In this document: piece by piece, positions 1 through 6,523 of the stretch
Layout of the letters: every line of letters starts with the position of its first letter
How positions within the stretch are numbered: the first letter of the stretch is position 1
NCBI GenBank assembly: GCA_017430945.1
Contig: JAFRMB010000159.1
Coordinates: forward strand, 1 to 12,320
DNA from: Clostridia bacterium
Lineage (GTDB): Bacteria; Bacillota_A; Clostridia; Christensenellales; Aristaeellaceae
DNA length: 12,320 nt
Direction: 5' to 3'
Translations under genes and position numbers: made by a program
The notes under the pieces: generated by a model
What the model was told of the DNA's origin: nothing
What the model saw: only the letters and a program-made list of their open reading frames with translations
Database searches by the model: none

Positions 1-1064
1 TCGTGCTCCTGGGCCATGAAGGTCTGGGGCTGGGCCAGCTTGATCCGGCTGTTGCTGGAGGAGTGCCACACGGTCATGCCCTTTTCGAACACGCCGGAGC
101 ACACCCGCATGAAGGCCAGGCGGTCCCGGTGGGCCGGGTTCATGTTGGCCTGGATCTTGAAGATGAAGCCGGTGAACTTCTCGTCGTCCGGCCGGATGGG
201 CCCGACGCCCTCCGCCGCGCGGGGCGTGGGCGACTGCGTGTAGCTGAGGAAGCGGTTCAGGAACGGCTCCACGCCGAAGTTGTTGGTGGCGGAGCCGAAG
301 AACATGGGCGTCAGCTGGCCGGACAGCACCTTGTCGATGTCGAACTCATCCCCGGCCTCGTCCAGCAGCTCGATGTCCTCGACCAGCTTGTCGTAGTAGG
401 TGCGGCCGATCCTGTCCGGGCAGGCGGGGTCGTCGATGGACACGTTCTCCACGCGCACCTGGCCCTGGCCGTGGTCACCACCCGAGTAGAGCTCAATCAG
501 CCGGGTGTCCCGGTGGTACACGCCCTTGAAGTCGCCATGGATGCCGATGGGCCAGTTCACGGGGCAACTGCGGATGCCCAGCACGGATTCGATGTCCTCC
601 ATCAGCTCGAAGGGATCGCGGCCCGTGCGGTCCATCTTGTTGATGAACGTGAAGATGGGGATCGAGCGCAGGCGGCAGACCTTGAACAGCTTGATGGTCT
701 GCTCCTCGACGCCTTTGGCGTTGTCGATCAGCATGACGGCACTGTCCGCGGCGACCAGCGTGCGATAGGTGTCTTCCGAGAAGTCCTGGTGACCGGGGGT
801 ATCCAGTATGTTGATGCGGTAGCCGTTGTAATCGAATTGCATCGCGGAGGAAGTCACCGAGATGCCGCGCTGCTTTTCGATCTCCATCCAGTCGGAGGTG
901 GCATGGCGCGCGGCCTTGCGGGCCTTCACGGAGCCTGCCTGGCGGATCGCGCCGCCGTATAGCAGCAGCTTTTCCGTCAGCGTCGTCTTGCCGGCGTCAG
1001 GGTGGGATATGATGGCGAAGGTGCGCCTGCGCGCGACCTCCGCACCGAGCTCGGGATGAGGCAT
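1..1064 (-). CDS. prfC: Peptide chain release factor 3 (RF3), 5' part, truncated by window edge
   Basis: RF3 is a translational GTPase that recycles class I release factors (RF1/RF2) from the ribosome after peptide release. Reading the minus strand from the ATG at 1064 gives 354 codons that run off the window; the stop is not visible. The G domain is complete: P-loop SHPDAGKTT (about residues 20-28), QRGIS switch I (65-69), DTPGHQDF (88-95) and NKMD (142-145). The SDWMEIEKQRGIS stretch and the later FTGFIFKIQANMNPAHRDR stretch (domain II) match RF3 from memory and separate it from EF-G, LepA and TypA. The start is set by AGGAGG six bases upstream and by the family's usual N-terminus (a short leader before RRTFAIISHPDAGKTT). 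It is divergent from the PrsW-family gene. The identification is very firm; only the C-terminal domain is missing from view. Confidence 0.96.
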   Translation of the reverse strand, partial: MPHPELGAEVARRRTFAIISHPDAGKTTLTEKLLLYGGAIRQAGSVKARKAARHATSDWMEIEKQRGISVTSSAMQFDYNGYRINILDTPGHQDFSEDTYRTLVAADSAVMLIDNAKGVEEQTIKLFKVCRLRSIPIFTFINKMDRTGRDPFELMEDIESVLGIRSCPVNWPIGIHGDFKGVYHRDTRLIELYSGGDHGQGQVRVENVSIDDPACPDRIGRTYYDKLVEDIELLDEAGDEFDIDKVLSGQLTPMFFGSATNNFGVEPFLNRFLSYTQSPTPRAAEGVGPIRPDDEKFTGFIFKIQANMNPAHRDRLAFMRVCSGVFEKGMTVWHSSSNSRIKLAQPQTFMAQEH

Positions 1065-1176
1065 GATCGTTCCTCCTGATCGTTGATGTGATCATCCGTG
1101 TTCCCGAACGCGTCAAGTGGGTCTGAACATGGACGATGCCTGTAGATCGCGGCCAGCGCGCAAATCATCACAGTAT

Positions 1177-1206
1177 ATTGTAGTATTCCCATTAAGATAC
1201 TGTCAA
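1177..1206 (-). promoter_or_regulatory. Predicted sigma-A promoter of prfC
   Basis: On the minus strand there is a perfect -35 TTGACA (1206-1201), an 18-bp spacer and a -10 TACAAT (1182-1177). Transcription would begin near 1170, giving a leader of roughly 105 nt before the prfC ATG. Within the leader, ATGATC (1095-1090) can pair with GATCAT (1068-1063), which overlaps the start codon, and the AGGAGG lies in the loop. The promoter lies back to back with the PrsW-family gene promoter, with about 80 bp between the two -35 boxes. Confidence 0.65.
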
Positions 1207-1287
1207 TCCCGCGCGCTGTGTGATTGCGTTAATAAATGATAATGGCGAGTGGAGGATCGCACACGGGCACTTTTTTGGGCGCGCAAA

Positions 1288-1317
1288 TTGACAAGCGCGC
1301 GCGCAAGGCATTATAAT
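1288..1317 (+). promoter_or_regulatory. Predicted sigma-A promoter of the PrsW-family / HAD / CYTH operon
   Basis: A consensus TTGACA (1288-1293) is separated by 18 bp from a consensus TATAAT (1312-1317). The start site would fall near 1324, only about 25 nt before the ATG at 1349, leaving a short leader that holds the AAAGGAGG ribosome binding site (1334-1341). Both hexamers are perfect, so strong constitutive expression is likely. No operator-like palindrome is seen beside it. Confidence 0.8.
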
Positions 1318-1348
1318 AGAATCGCAGATCGCCAAAGGAGGCTTCGAT

Positions 1349-2071
1349 ATGCTCTTTTATCTGTTTCCGTATTATCTGCCGAACTTCATACTGATCGCGG
1401 CAGCGGCGATCCCGGCCATAGCGCTGCTGGTGTACGTGTATCGCGCCGACACGATAGAGAAGGAGCCGCCGCAGCTGCTGCTGAAGCTCGTGCTGCTGGG
1501 CGTGATCGCCACGGCAGCTGCCAAGGTCGTGGAGTACATCGGCGTGTTCGTGCTGAACGCGCTGTTCCGCACGGAGAGCTTTCTGTACCTGGCGCTGTTG
1601 TATTTCGGCGTGGTCGGCTTTGCCGAAGAGGGCGCGAAATACTTACTGTTGAAGCGCGCCACATGGGAGAGCCCGGAATTCAACTATCGGTTCGACGGGA
1701 TCGTATACGCGGTGTTCGTCTCGATGGGTTTCGCGCTGTGGGAGAACATCGGCTACGTGCTTGCCAACGGCTTTGGCACGGCGCTGATACGCGCGATGAC
1801 CGCTGTGCCCGGTCACGCCTGCTTCGGCGTGCTCATGGGCTGCTGGTACGCACACGCAAGGGGCCTGGCGAATTTGGGCGATGAGGCGACGTCCGGTTCG
1901 ATGCGGGTGCTCGCCGTAGTGGTGCCGGCGCTGATGCACGGCGCCTACGATTTCCTGGCTTCTTCCACGCCGCGCATCTCGCCTTGGTTCTTCGTAGTCT
2001 TCGTCGCCGTGATGTTCGTGGTGTGCTTCCGGCTGATCAGGCGGCTGTCAGGCTGTGATACCGAGATCTGA
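1349..2071 (+). CDS. PrsW-family intramembrane metalloprotease (240 aa)
   Basis: PrsW-family proteins are multi-pass membrane proteases. The Bacillus subtilis member makes the first cut in the anti-sigma factor RsiW and so releases SigW. This protein has about seven hydrophobic segments and the family landmarks: a first TM helix followed by YRADTIEKEP (31-40, the 'YRxDxxExEP' linker), EEGAK (93-97), FALWENIGY (128-136) with W131-E132-N133, PGHACFG (154-160) and LMHGAYDF (195-202). The glutamates and the histidines at 156 and 197 are the expected metal or catalytic residues. The ATG follows AAAGGAGG at an 8-base spacing. The HAD gene begins 5 bp after its stop, so they are co-transcribed. No anti-sigma or ECF sigma gene is in the window, so the substrate is unknown and the symbol prsW is not assigned. 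Family membership is firm; the role in sigma-factor release is inference. Confidence 0.9.
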   Translation: MLFYLFPYYLPNFILIAAAAIPAIALLVYVYRADTIEKEPPQLLLKLVLLGVIATAAAKVVEYIGVFVLNALFRTESFLYLALLYFGVVGFAEEGAKYLLLKRATWESPEFNYRFDGIVYAVFVSMGFALWENIGYVLANGFGTALIRAMTAVPGHACFGVLMGCWYAHARGLANLGDEATSGSMRVLAVVVPALMHGAYDFLASSTPRISPWFFVVFVAVMFVVCFRLIRRLSGCDTEI

Positions 2072-2076
2072 CGGGC

Positions 2077-2742
2077 ATGGCTGCGCGATTGAGGTACAGG
2101 TGCCTGGTGGTGGATCACGACGATACCGTGGTCGACAGCACCGCTACGGTCCACTATCCATGCTTCGTCCAGTACTGTGAGACGTTTTTTCCGAATTACC
2201 ACTGCACGCTTGAGGAGTACTTCGTCAAGAACTTTGACCCCGGTGTGGTAGCGCTGTTTCGGGACGAAGTGGGCATGACGGACGCACAGATGCGTCATGA
2301 GCAGGCCTATTGGCACGCGTATGTCCAAACACATGTGCCGAAAGTCTATCCGGGCATGGCCGAGATCCTGTGGGAACAAAAGCGCCGCGGCGGCCTGCTG
2401 TGCGTGGTATCGCACTCGCTGGCGGTGAACATCCTGAGGGATTACCGCGAGAACGGCCTGCCGGAGCCGGACATGGTGTTCGGATGGGAGTACCCTGCTG
2501 AGAAGCGCAAGCCCAGGCCGGATGCGCTGTACGAGATCATGGCGCGATACGATCTTGCATCCGATGCACTGCTCATGCTGGACGATCTGAAACCCGGCTA
2601 TGACATGGCGCGCGCATGCGGCATCGCGTTCGCGGCGGCCGGCTGGGCAAACGATATCCCCGAGATCGAGGGCTTCATGCGAAAGAACTGTGACCGCTAT
2701 TTCAAGACCGTGCCGGAGCTGAAAGACTTTCTGTTTGGATGA
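2077..2742 (+). CDS. HAD-superfamily hydrolase (probable phosphatase, 221 aa)
   Basis: This is a haloacid dehalogenase-fold phosphohydrolase that would use an aspartyl-phosphate intermediate. Motif I is DHDDT (residues 13-17: nucleophile D13, acid/base D15). Motif II is the serine of VVSHS (S112 region), motif III is the lysine in EKRKPRPDA (K145), and motif IV is LMLDD (D169-D170), binding Mg2+. The segment between motifs I and II (about 20-105) is a helical C1-type cap, as in phosphoglycolate phosphatase and beta-phosphoglucomutase relatives. The length is typical. The start is the ATG 5 bp after the PrsW-family stop; no good Shine-Dalgarno is visible, so translation is probably coupled. 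A TTG at 2089 is a less likely alternative. The substrate cannot be read from the sequence: it could be a phosphoglycolate, a sugar phosphate or a nucleotide. Confidence 0.88.
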   Translation: MAARLRYRCLVVDHDDTVVDSTATVHYPCFVQYCETFFPNYHCTLEEYFVKNFDPGVVALFRDEVGMTDAQMRHEQAYWHAYVQTHVPKVYPGMAEILWEQKRRGGLLCVVSHSLAVNILRDYRENGLPEPDMVFGWEYPAEKRKPRPDALYEIMARYDLASDALLMLDDLKPGYDMARACGIAFAAAGWANDIPEIEGFMRKNCDRYFKTVPELKDFLFG

Positions 2743-2803
2743 AGCCGGCGGTGAACGCGTACGGACGCATCGACATAATGAAGTGTACAGAGGTGTCAGC
2801 ATC

Positions 2804-3907
2804 ATGAAGAGAATCACGCGCATCGTGCTCACCGGCGGACCGGCTGCCGGAAAGACGACCCTCATCAGCCGGATACTTCATGAAATCGAGCAGGAGGAGA
2901 ACCGGCGCGTCATCGTCATTCCCGAGACCGCAACGGAGCTCATCTCCGGATTCGGCATACGCCCGTTCGGAGGGTGCATGTCGATGCTGGCCTTCCAGGA
3001 CTTTGTCATCGCCGACCAGATCCACAAGGAAAAGCTGGCGCTTCAGGCGGCCGAGGTGGTGCCCGAGGAGAACGTGCTCATCATCTACGACCGCGCACTC
3101 ATGGATGACAAGGCTTACATCACGGACGAGCAGTTCGCCGAGGTGCTCTCACGCTTCGATGGGCGCACCGAAGCCAGCGTACTGGCGGGCTATGACGCCG
3201 TGCTTCATCTGGTGAGCTGCGCCAAGGGTGCGGAGTTTGCCTATAACCTTGGCAACGAAGCGCGCACGGAGACGCTGGAGTTCGCCCGCGAGATGGACGA
3301 CCGGACCCTGCGCGCATGGAGCGGACATCCCAATCTGCGCATCATCGACAACGCTGTGAACTTCGAGGACAAGATGAATCGCGCCATGCGGGAGATCTAC
3401 CGGATCATGGGCGAGCCGGAGCCTTCCGCCGTCAAGCGCAAGTACCTGATCGAGATGCCGGATATCGGGCCGTTCGCCGTAAAATACGGCGCGGTGGCCC
3501 TCGATATGATGCAGACTTACCTCATTCCCACGAGCCCGAACGTCGAGCGGCGCATCCGCCAGCAGATGAACGGCGAGGACTATCTGTATTTCTACACAGA
3601 GAAGCACCTGATGGATGACGGCACGAAGTGGGACACCGAAAAGCCTATCTCCGAGAAACAGTACGTGCGCTATCTCATGGAGGGCGACAGCACGCTGCAC
3701 AGCGTGCGCAAGACGAAGCACCGCTTTATTTTTGACGGCCATCGCATGGAGATCGACATCTATCCGTTTTCGCAGGACCGCGCCGTGCTGTTCGTCTACG
3801 ACGGCGGGACATCGCCCCTTCTGCCGGAGGAGTTGAACGTCATCCGTGAGGTCACGGGCGAACCGGCATACAAGAACCGCCAGCTGGCGTGCGTGCAGAA
3901 GCTCTGA
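2804..3907 (+). CDS. P-loop NTPase / kinase-like domain fused to a CYTH domain (367 aa)
   Basis: This is a two-domain cytoplasmic protein. Residues 1-205 form an AAA_28-type P-loop domain: Walker A GGPAAGKT (11-18), a Walker B-like strand LIIYDR (92-97) and a NEARTET segment (151-157). Residues about 208-360 resemble a CYTH (triphosphate tunnel) domain: KRKYLIEMPD (211-220), QTYL, ERRIRQQ (248-254), YTEKH (264-268), EKPISEKQY (279-287), RKTKHRF (302-308) and MEIDIYPF (315-322). CYTH enzymes hydrolyse or cyclise triphosphates in a metal-dependent way. The usual E-x-E-x-K opening reads A-V-K-R-K here (209-213), so both glutamates are replaced. The ATG at 2804 has AGAGGTG about 8 bp upstream and directly precedes the conserved strand; an in-frame ATG at 2735 overlaps the HAD gene and adds an unlikely leader. 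The gene is third in the operon, 61 bp after the HAD gene. The substrate is unknown. Confidence 0.82.
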   Translation: MKRITRIVLTGGPAAGKTTLISRILHEIEQEENRRVIVIPETATELISGFGIRPFGGCMSMLAFQDFVIADQIHKEKLALQAAEVVPEENVLIIYDRALMDDKAYITDEQFAEVLSRFDGRTEASVLAGYDAVLHLVSCAKGAEFAYNLGNEARTETLEFAREMDDRTLRAWSGHPNLRIIDNAVNFEDKMNRAMREIYRIMGEPEPSAVKRKYLIEMPDIGPFAVKYGAVALDMMQTYLIPTSPNVERRIRQQMNGEDYLYFYTEKHLMDDGTKWDTEKPISEKQYVRYLMEGDSTLHSVRKTKHRFIFDGHRMEIDIYPFSQDRAVLFVYDGGTSPLLPEELNVIREVTGEPAYKNRQLACVQKL

Positions 3908-3933
3908 TCGGGCACCTCAGCACGCCGAGCCTG

Positions 3934-3981
3934 AAAAGGACCGGGAACGAAAGCGCTGATGCGCGCGTTCCCGGTCCTTTT
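3934..3981. terminator. Strong bidirectional rho-independent terminator
   Basis: There are perfect 16-bp arms (3934-3949 and 3966-3981) around a 16-nt loop. The left arm begins AAAA and the right arm ends TTTT, so an A/T tract flanks the GC-rich stem on both strands. It lies between the stop of the CYTH protein gene (3907) and the stop of the convergent membrane protein gene (4024), and can end transcription from both sides. Confidence 0.9.
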
Positions 3982-4023
3982 GTCTGCCTGTCGAAACGAT
4001 CATGAAAGGACGTCATACACAGG

Positions 4024-4599
4024 TCACTTCAGAAGCTCTGCGAGGCTGCCTTCGGGATCCTTGCCGATGATGTCCCTGATCTGACGGAACATATTAGCGA
4101 GCTGCTTTTTCTTGAAAAAGCCGGCGTTCATGTGGTAGCGCTTGCCGTTAGACGTCAGAAAGCAGATCTCTTTGACTTTGAACAGAGGCGTCTTTTCGTT
4201 TGCGCCGCTCTGGTCCAGGTGCGAAAGATTGAAGTCATCCACGAAGCCGTAGCGCTCCACGGTGTCCAGTGAAAACGCCTTGTCGATGAGCTTCAGATCG
4301 TTCTGGCCCTGACGAAATACGAAAAACGCGCGCTTGCTGCCTTCCGGCGGCCGGATGTACGCGGGGAAGACGATGCGGATGTTGCGGCCGTCGATGGTGA
4401 TGCGCGTCTTGAAATACATGCGCACATATACGATCGCCAGCGCAGCGATCAGATAGGAGAACATCGAAAAGCTCTGCATATACGGATTGGCCGTGCCGGT
4501 GACCTGTCCGTACAGCGAATAGCCGGCATCGAGGATGCAGAGCGTCGCCAGCGCATAAAGCACGATGAATCCGGAGGTGTATGGCCGGTAGGTCTTCAT
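4024..4599 (-). CDS. Two-TM membrane protein of unknown function (191 aa)
   Basis: I do not recognise this protein. It has two hydrophobic segments (about residues 8-27 and 42-60) forming a short N-terminal hairpin, then a soluble domain of about 130 residues. The soluble part begins with a beta strand pattern, RITIDGRNIRIVFP (66-79), continues with alternating strands, and ends in a basic and amphipathic helix (GFFKKKQLANMFRQIRDII, 160-178). Two TM helices followed by strands and a final helix is the layout of bacterial PH-like (YdbS/YdbT type) domains, but no diagnostic motif is visible. The ATG at 4599 is chosen because AAAGGGTG precedes it and because the next in-frame ATG, at 4653, lies upstream of the -10 box and cannot be in the mRNA. 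It is monocistronic, convergent with the CYTH gene and divergent from the SOS cassette. Confidence 0.75.
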   Translation of the reverse strand: MKTYRPYTSGFIVLYALATLCILDAGYSLYGQVTGTANPYMQSFSMFSYLIAALAIVYVRMYFKTRITIDGRNIRIVFPAYIRPPEGSKRAFFVFRQGQNDLKLIDKAFSLDTVERYGFVDDFNLSHLDQSGANEKTPLFKVKEICFLTSNGKRYHMNAGFFKKKQLANMFRQIRDIIGKDPEGSLAELLK

Positions 4600-4632
4600 G
4601 GGACACACCCTTTCTTGGATCATGTTGACGTC

Positions 4633-4661
4633 ATTATACCGCATCGACGGCAAAAATACAA
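4633..4661 (-). promoter_or_regulatory. Predicted sigma-A promoter of the two-TM protein gene
   Basis: Minus strand: -35 TTGTAT (4661-4656), a 17-bp spacer and -10 TATAAT (4638-4633). The start site would be near 4626, about 27 nt before the ATG at 4599. The -35 is only partly consensus, which suits a promoter helped by a bound activator; the tandem repeat starts 4 bp upstream of it. Confidence 0.75.
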
Positions 4662-4665
4662 GCGC

Positions 4666-4715
4666 CTGACGCTGAGAAGGTCCCGAAACACTGACGCCGA
4701 GAAGGTACTGAAACA
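4666..4715. repeat. 25-bp tandem direct repeat abutting a promoter
   Basis: Two head-to-tail copies, 4666-4690 and 4691-4715, match at 22 of 25 positions. The shared core is CTGACGC-x-GAGAAGGT, then GAAACA. They start 4 bp upstream of the -35 box of the minus-strand gene, covering about -40 to -90. The position and the 25-bp period, a little over two helical turns, fit a two-site operator for a dimeric regulator. No other copy was noticed in the window. Confidence 0.7.
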
Positions 4716-4856
4716 GAAATCATTTAATGTGCTTTTCTGATCAGGGAAGCCATGGCCCCGGCAACGGAGGTCCGGCAGTGACGCGCGACGTGCCGGGACC
4801 GCAGGATCCTGCATCATTCCACGCCAAATGCCTTAATTTATTAATTTCATGTTCGA
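4716..4856. other. Divergent intergenic region with a GC-rich imperfect hairpin
   Basis: Between the tandem repeat and the SOS promoter there is no credible gene. The stretch contains an imperfect stem-loop (arms GGTCCGGCA at 4769-4777 and TGCCGGGACC at 4791-4800, one bulged G) and, directly after it, a 12-bp palindrome GCAGGATCCTGC (4801-4812). The rest (4813-4856) is AT-rich and leads into the promoter. Both flanking genes are transcribed away from here, so the hairpin is not needed as a terminator; its role is unknown. Confidence 0.5.
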
Positions 4857-4884
4857 TTGCAAATCGTGTAGAACGTGATATAAT
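4857..4884 (+). promoter_or_regulatory. Predicted promoter of the SOS cassette
   Basis: A TTGCAA -35 (4857-4862), a 16-bp spacer and a perfect TATAAT -10 (4879-4884). Transcription would start near 4891, within the LexA site. The leader to the GTG start at 4978 is about 85 nt. Confidence 0.75.
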
Positions 4885-4890
4885 AATAAG

Positions 4891-4904
4891 CGAACATATG
4901 TTCT
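4891..4904 (+). promoter_or_regulatory. LexA (DinR) operator / SOS box
   Basis: The site reads CGAACATATGTTCT. It has a perfect GAAC-ATAT-GTTC inner palindrome and matches the Gram-positive LexA consensus CGAAC-N4-GTTCG at all but the last base. It begins 6 bp after the -10 box and so covers the transcription start, where bound LexA would block initiation. It sits directly upstream of a Y-family polymerase gene, a classic SOS target. Confidence 0.88.
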
Positions 4905-4977
4905 ATTTACTTGCCGGGCCACGATTCCTTTGTGGGCCGGGAAGGGCATGCTCCGATCCGCGACAGGGGGTGAGTGC

Positions 4978-6210
4978 GTGCGCGCGATACTGCACAGCGA
5001 TCTGAACAACTTTTACGCCAGCGCGGAATGCGTATACGATCCATCGCTGCGGAACGTGCCTCTGGCGGTTTGCGGAGACCCCGAAGCACGCCACGGCATC
5101 GTTTTGGCAAAGAACATGCTCGCAAAGCAGGCGGGCGTCACGACCGGCGAAGCCATATGGCAGGCGAAGCAGAAATGCCCGGGCCTTGTGGTGATCCCGC
5201 CGGACTACAGAAAGTACCTTCGCTTTTCCAGACTCATGCGTCAGATCTATATGCAGTACACCGACCGCGTCGAACCCTTCGGCCTTGACGAATGCTGGCT
5301 GGATGTCACCGGGCACGAGAAGAGCGGCGAGGTCATCGCGGACGAGCTGCGCATGCGCGCAAGAGAGGAACTGGGGCTTACGGTATCGGTGGGCGTATCA
5401 TTCAACAAGATATTCGCAAAGCTGGGCAGCGATATGAGAAAGCCGGACGCCACCACGGTCATCACGCATAAGAACTTTCGGGAGAAGGTCTGGCCGCTGC
5501 CTGCGGGGGAGCTGTTATACGTGGGGCCGGCGACGCGGCGGAAGCTGGCGAGGCGCAATATATTGACCATCGGGGATATCGCGCGCTGCGAGATCCGTAC
5601 GCTGCAGGCCGCGATGGGCAAGACGGGCGTCATGCTGTGGACGTTTGCCAATGGCCTGGACCGCTCGCCGGTGCTGGCGGTGGGAGAGGAAGAGGCCGTC
5701 AAATCCGTGGGCAACAGCACGACCACGCCGCGGGACGTCGCCACGGACCGGGATGTCCGCCTGGTGCTGATGGTGCTTTCGGAAAGCGTGGCGGAGCGGC
5801 TGCGGGATCACGGGCTGCGGGGACGGGTGGTGAGCCTGTCCGTGCGGGACAGCGAACTGCGGTGCTTTGGCTGCCAGCACAGATTGGGTCGCGCGACCGC
5901 GCTGGCTTCGGAGATCTGCGGCTGCGCGTCGGCACTTTTCAGGGAACACTACCGCTGGGAGCGGCCGGTGCGCAGCCTTGGGGTCAGTGTATCTGCGCTG
6001 GAGCCGGAGGACGGCGACGGGCAGCTGAGCATGTTTGTGGATAACGCGCTCGAGCGCCGGTACGCATTGGAGCGCACGCTGGGCGGCATACGCCAACGCT
6101 TTGGCCACTTTGCGATCCAGCGCGCAAGTCTCATCAGCGCATCTGAATTCGGCGCCATCAATCCGCGCGACGATCATCTGATCCATCCGGTGGGTTGGCG
6201 CGAGCGCTAA
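4978..6210 (+). CDS. dinB: Y-family DNA polymerase (DNA polymerase IV / DinB-UmuC type, 410 aa)
   Basis: This is a translesion DNA polymerase. The palm carries the catalytic acids D8 (HSDLNNFYASAE) and D104-E105 (FGLDECWLD); Y13 is the likely steric gate against ribonucleotides. The fingers segment GIVLAKNMLAKQAGVTTGEAIW (40-61), VGVSFNKIFAKLGSDM (138-153), the thumb helix-hairpin-helix YVGPATRRKL (181-190) and the little finger region (240-345) follow in normal order. QLSMF (349-353) is a beta-clamp binding motif. The GTG at 4978 is chosen because AGGGGGTGA lies just upstream and because ILHSDLNNFYAS then falls at the family's N-terminus; an ATG at 4948 would add ten residues. It is first in a LexA-controlled cassette. 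The next gene's ribosome binding site overlaps its stop. It could equally be named a UmuC-like polymerase; the DinB label rests on length and architecture. Confidence 0.93.
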   Translation: MRAILHSDLNNFYASAECVYDPSLRNVPLAVCGDPEARHGIVLAKNMLAKQAGVTTGEAIWQAKQKCPGLVVIPPDYRKYLRFSRLMRQIYMQYTDRVEPFGLDECWLDVTGHEKSGEVIADELRMRAREELGLTVSVGVSFNKIFAKLGSDMRKPDATTVITHKNFREKVWPLPAGELLYVGPATRRKLARRNILTIGDIARCEIRTLQAAMGKTGVMLWTFANGLDRSPVLAVGEEEAVKSVGNSTTTPRDVATDRDVRLVLMVLSESVAERLRDHGLRGRVVSLSVRDSELRCFGCQHRLGRATALASEICGCASALFREHYRWERPVRSLGVSVSALEPEDGDGQLSMFVDNALERRYALERTLGGIRQRFGHFAIQRASLISASEFGAINPRDDHLIHPVGWRER

Positions 6211-6225
6211 AGGAGGGAGATCGGC

Positions 6226-6483
6226 GTGGCACATCGTGTGTATGTGCGGGTGATCATCGAGGTCGACGAGATCGGCAAGGCCCGGCCGGTCAGGATCTTC
6301 TGGGAGGACGGACGCAGCTTCGAGGTCGATCGCCTGCTGGATGTGCGCCGGGCGGCGGCCACACGGGCAGGCGGGCAGGGCATGCGCTATACCTGCCGGA
6401 TCCTCGGCCACGAGACCTATCTGTTTGAGGACGACGGCCGCTGGTTCGTCGAGGCGAGGGGACCGCGCGCTGCGCAAATGTGA
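6226..6483 (+). CDS. Small conserved-looking protein of the SOS cassette (85 aa, DUF6504-like)
   Basis: An 85-residue soluble protein without a signal peptide or TM segment. Strands alternate with turns: VYVRVIIEVDEIGKARPVRIFWEDGRSFEVDRLLDVR (5-41), then GGQGMRYTCRILGHETYLFEDDGRWFVE (49-76). This suggests a compact all-beta fold; conserved-looking residues are W26, the GR-FEVD turn, GG-G-RY and the final WFVE. From memory, short proteins of this kind follow Y-family polymerases in other Clostridia and Actinobacteria (DUF6504-like), which I cannot check here. The start is GTG, with AAAGGAGGG (6209-6217) overlapping the polymerase stop; the next gene follows 40 bp on. No enzymatic motif is visible. 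Position and co-regulation suggest an accessory to translesion synthesis, but that is inference. Confidence 0.8.
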   Translation: MAHRVYVRVIIEVDEIGKARPVRIFWEDGRSFEVDRLLDVRRAAATRAGGQGMRYTCRILGHETYLFEDDGRWFVEARGPRAAQM

Positions 6484-6523
6484 CGCGCGCATCGTACGAA
6501 GGGAGAGCATCGGAGGGGACGTT

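Noticed and set aside
3..962. Long plus-strand open frame (319 codons) across the left edge
   Set aside because: It is antisense to prfC, whose minus-strand translation shows full GTPase motifs; the plus-strand frame is low-complexity His/Val/Ala-rich and has no ribosome binding site.
2735..2803. Longer start for the CYTH fusion protein at ATG 2735
   Set aside because: It would overlap the HAD gene and add a 23-residue leader before the conserved strand-P-loop; ATG 2804 has a better ribosome binding site.
4823..4834. 12-mer GCCAAATGCCTT shared with 10680-10691, both near promoters
   Set aside because: Several 12-base matches are expected by chance in a window of this size; no extension of the match and no symmetry.
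4978..5013. Second acidic residue of the polymerase D-x-D motif is N10, suggesting an inactive enzyme
   Set aside because: The catalytic carboxylates of Y-family enzymes are the first Asp (D8) and the later Asp-Glu (D104-E105), all present; DLNNFYAS is, from memory, common in Clostridial members.
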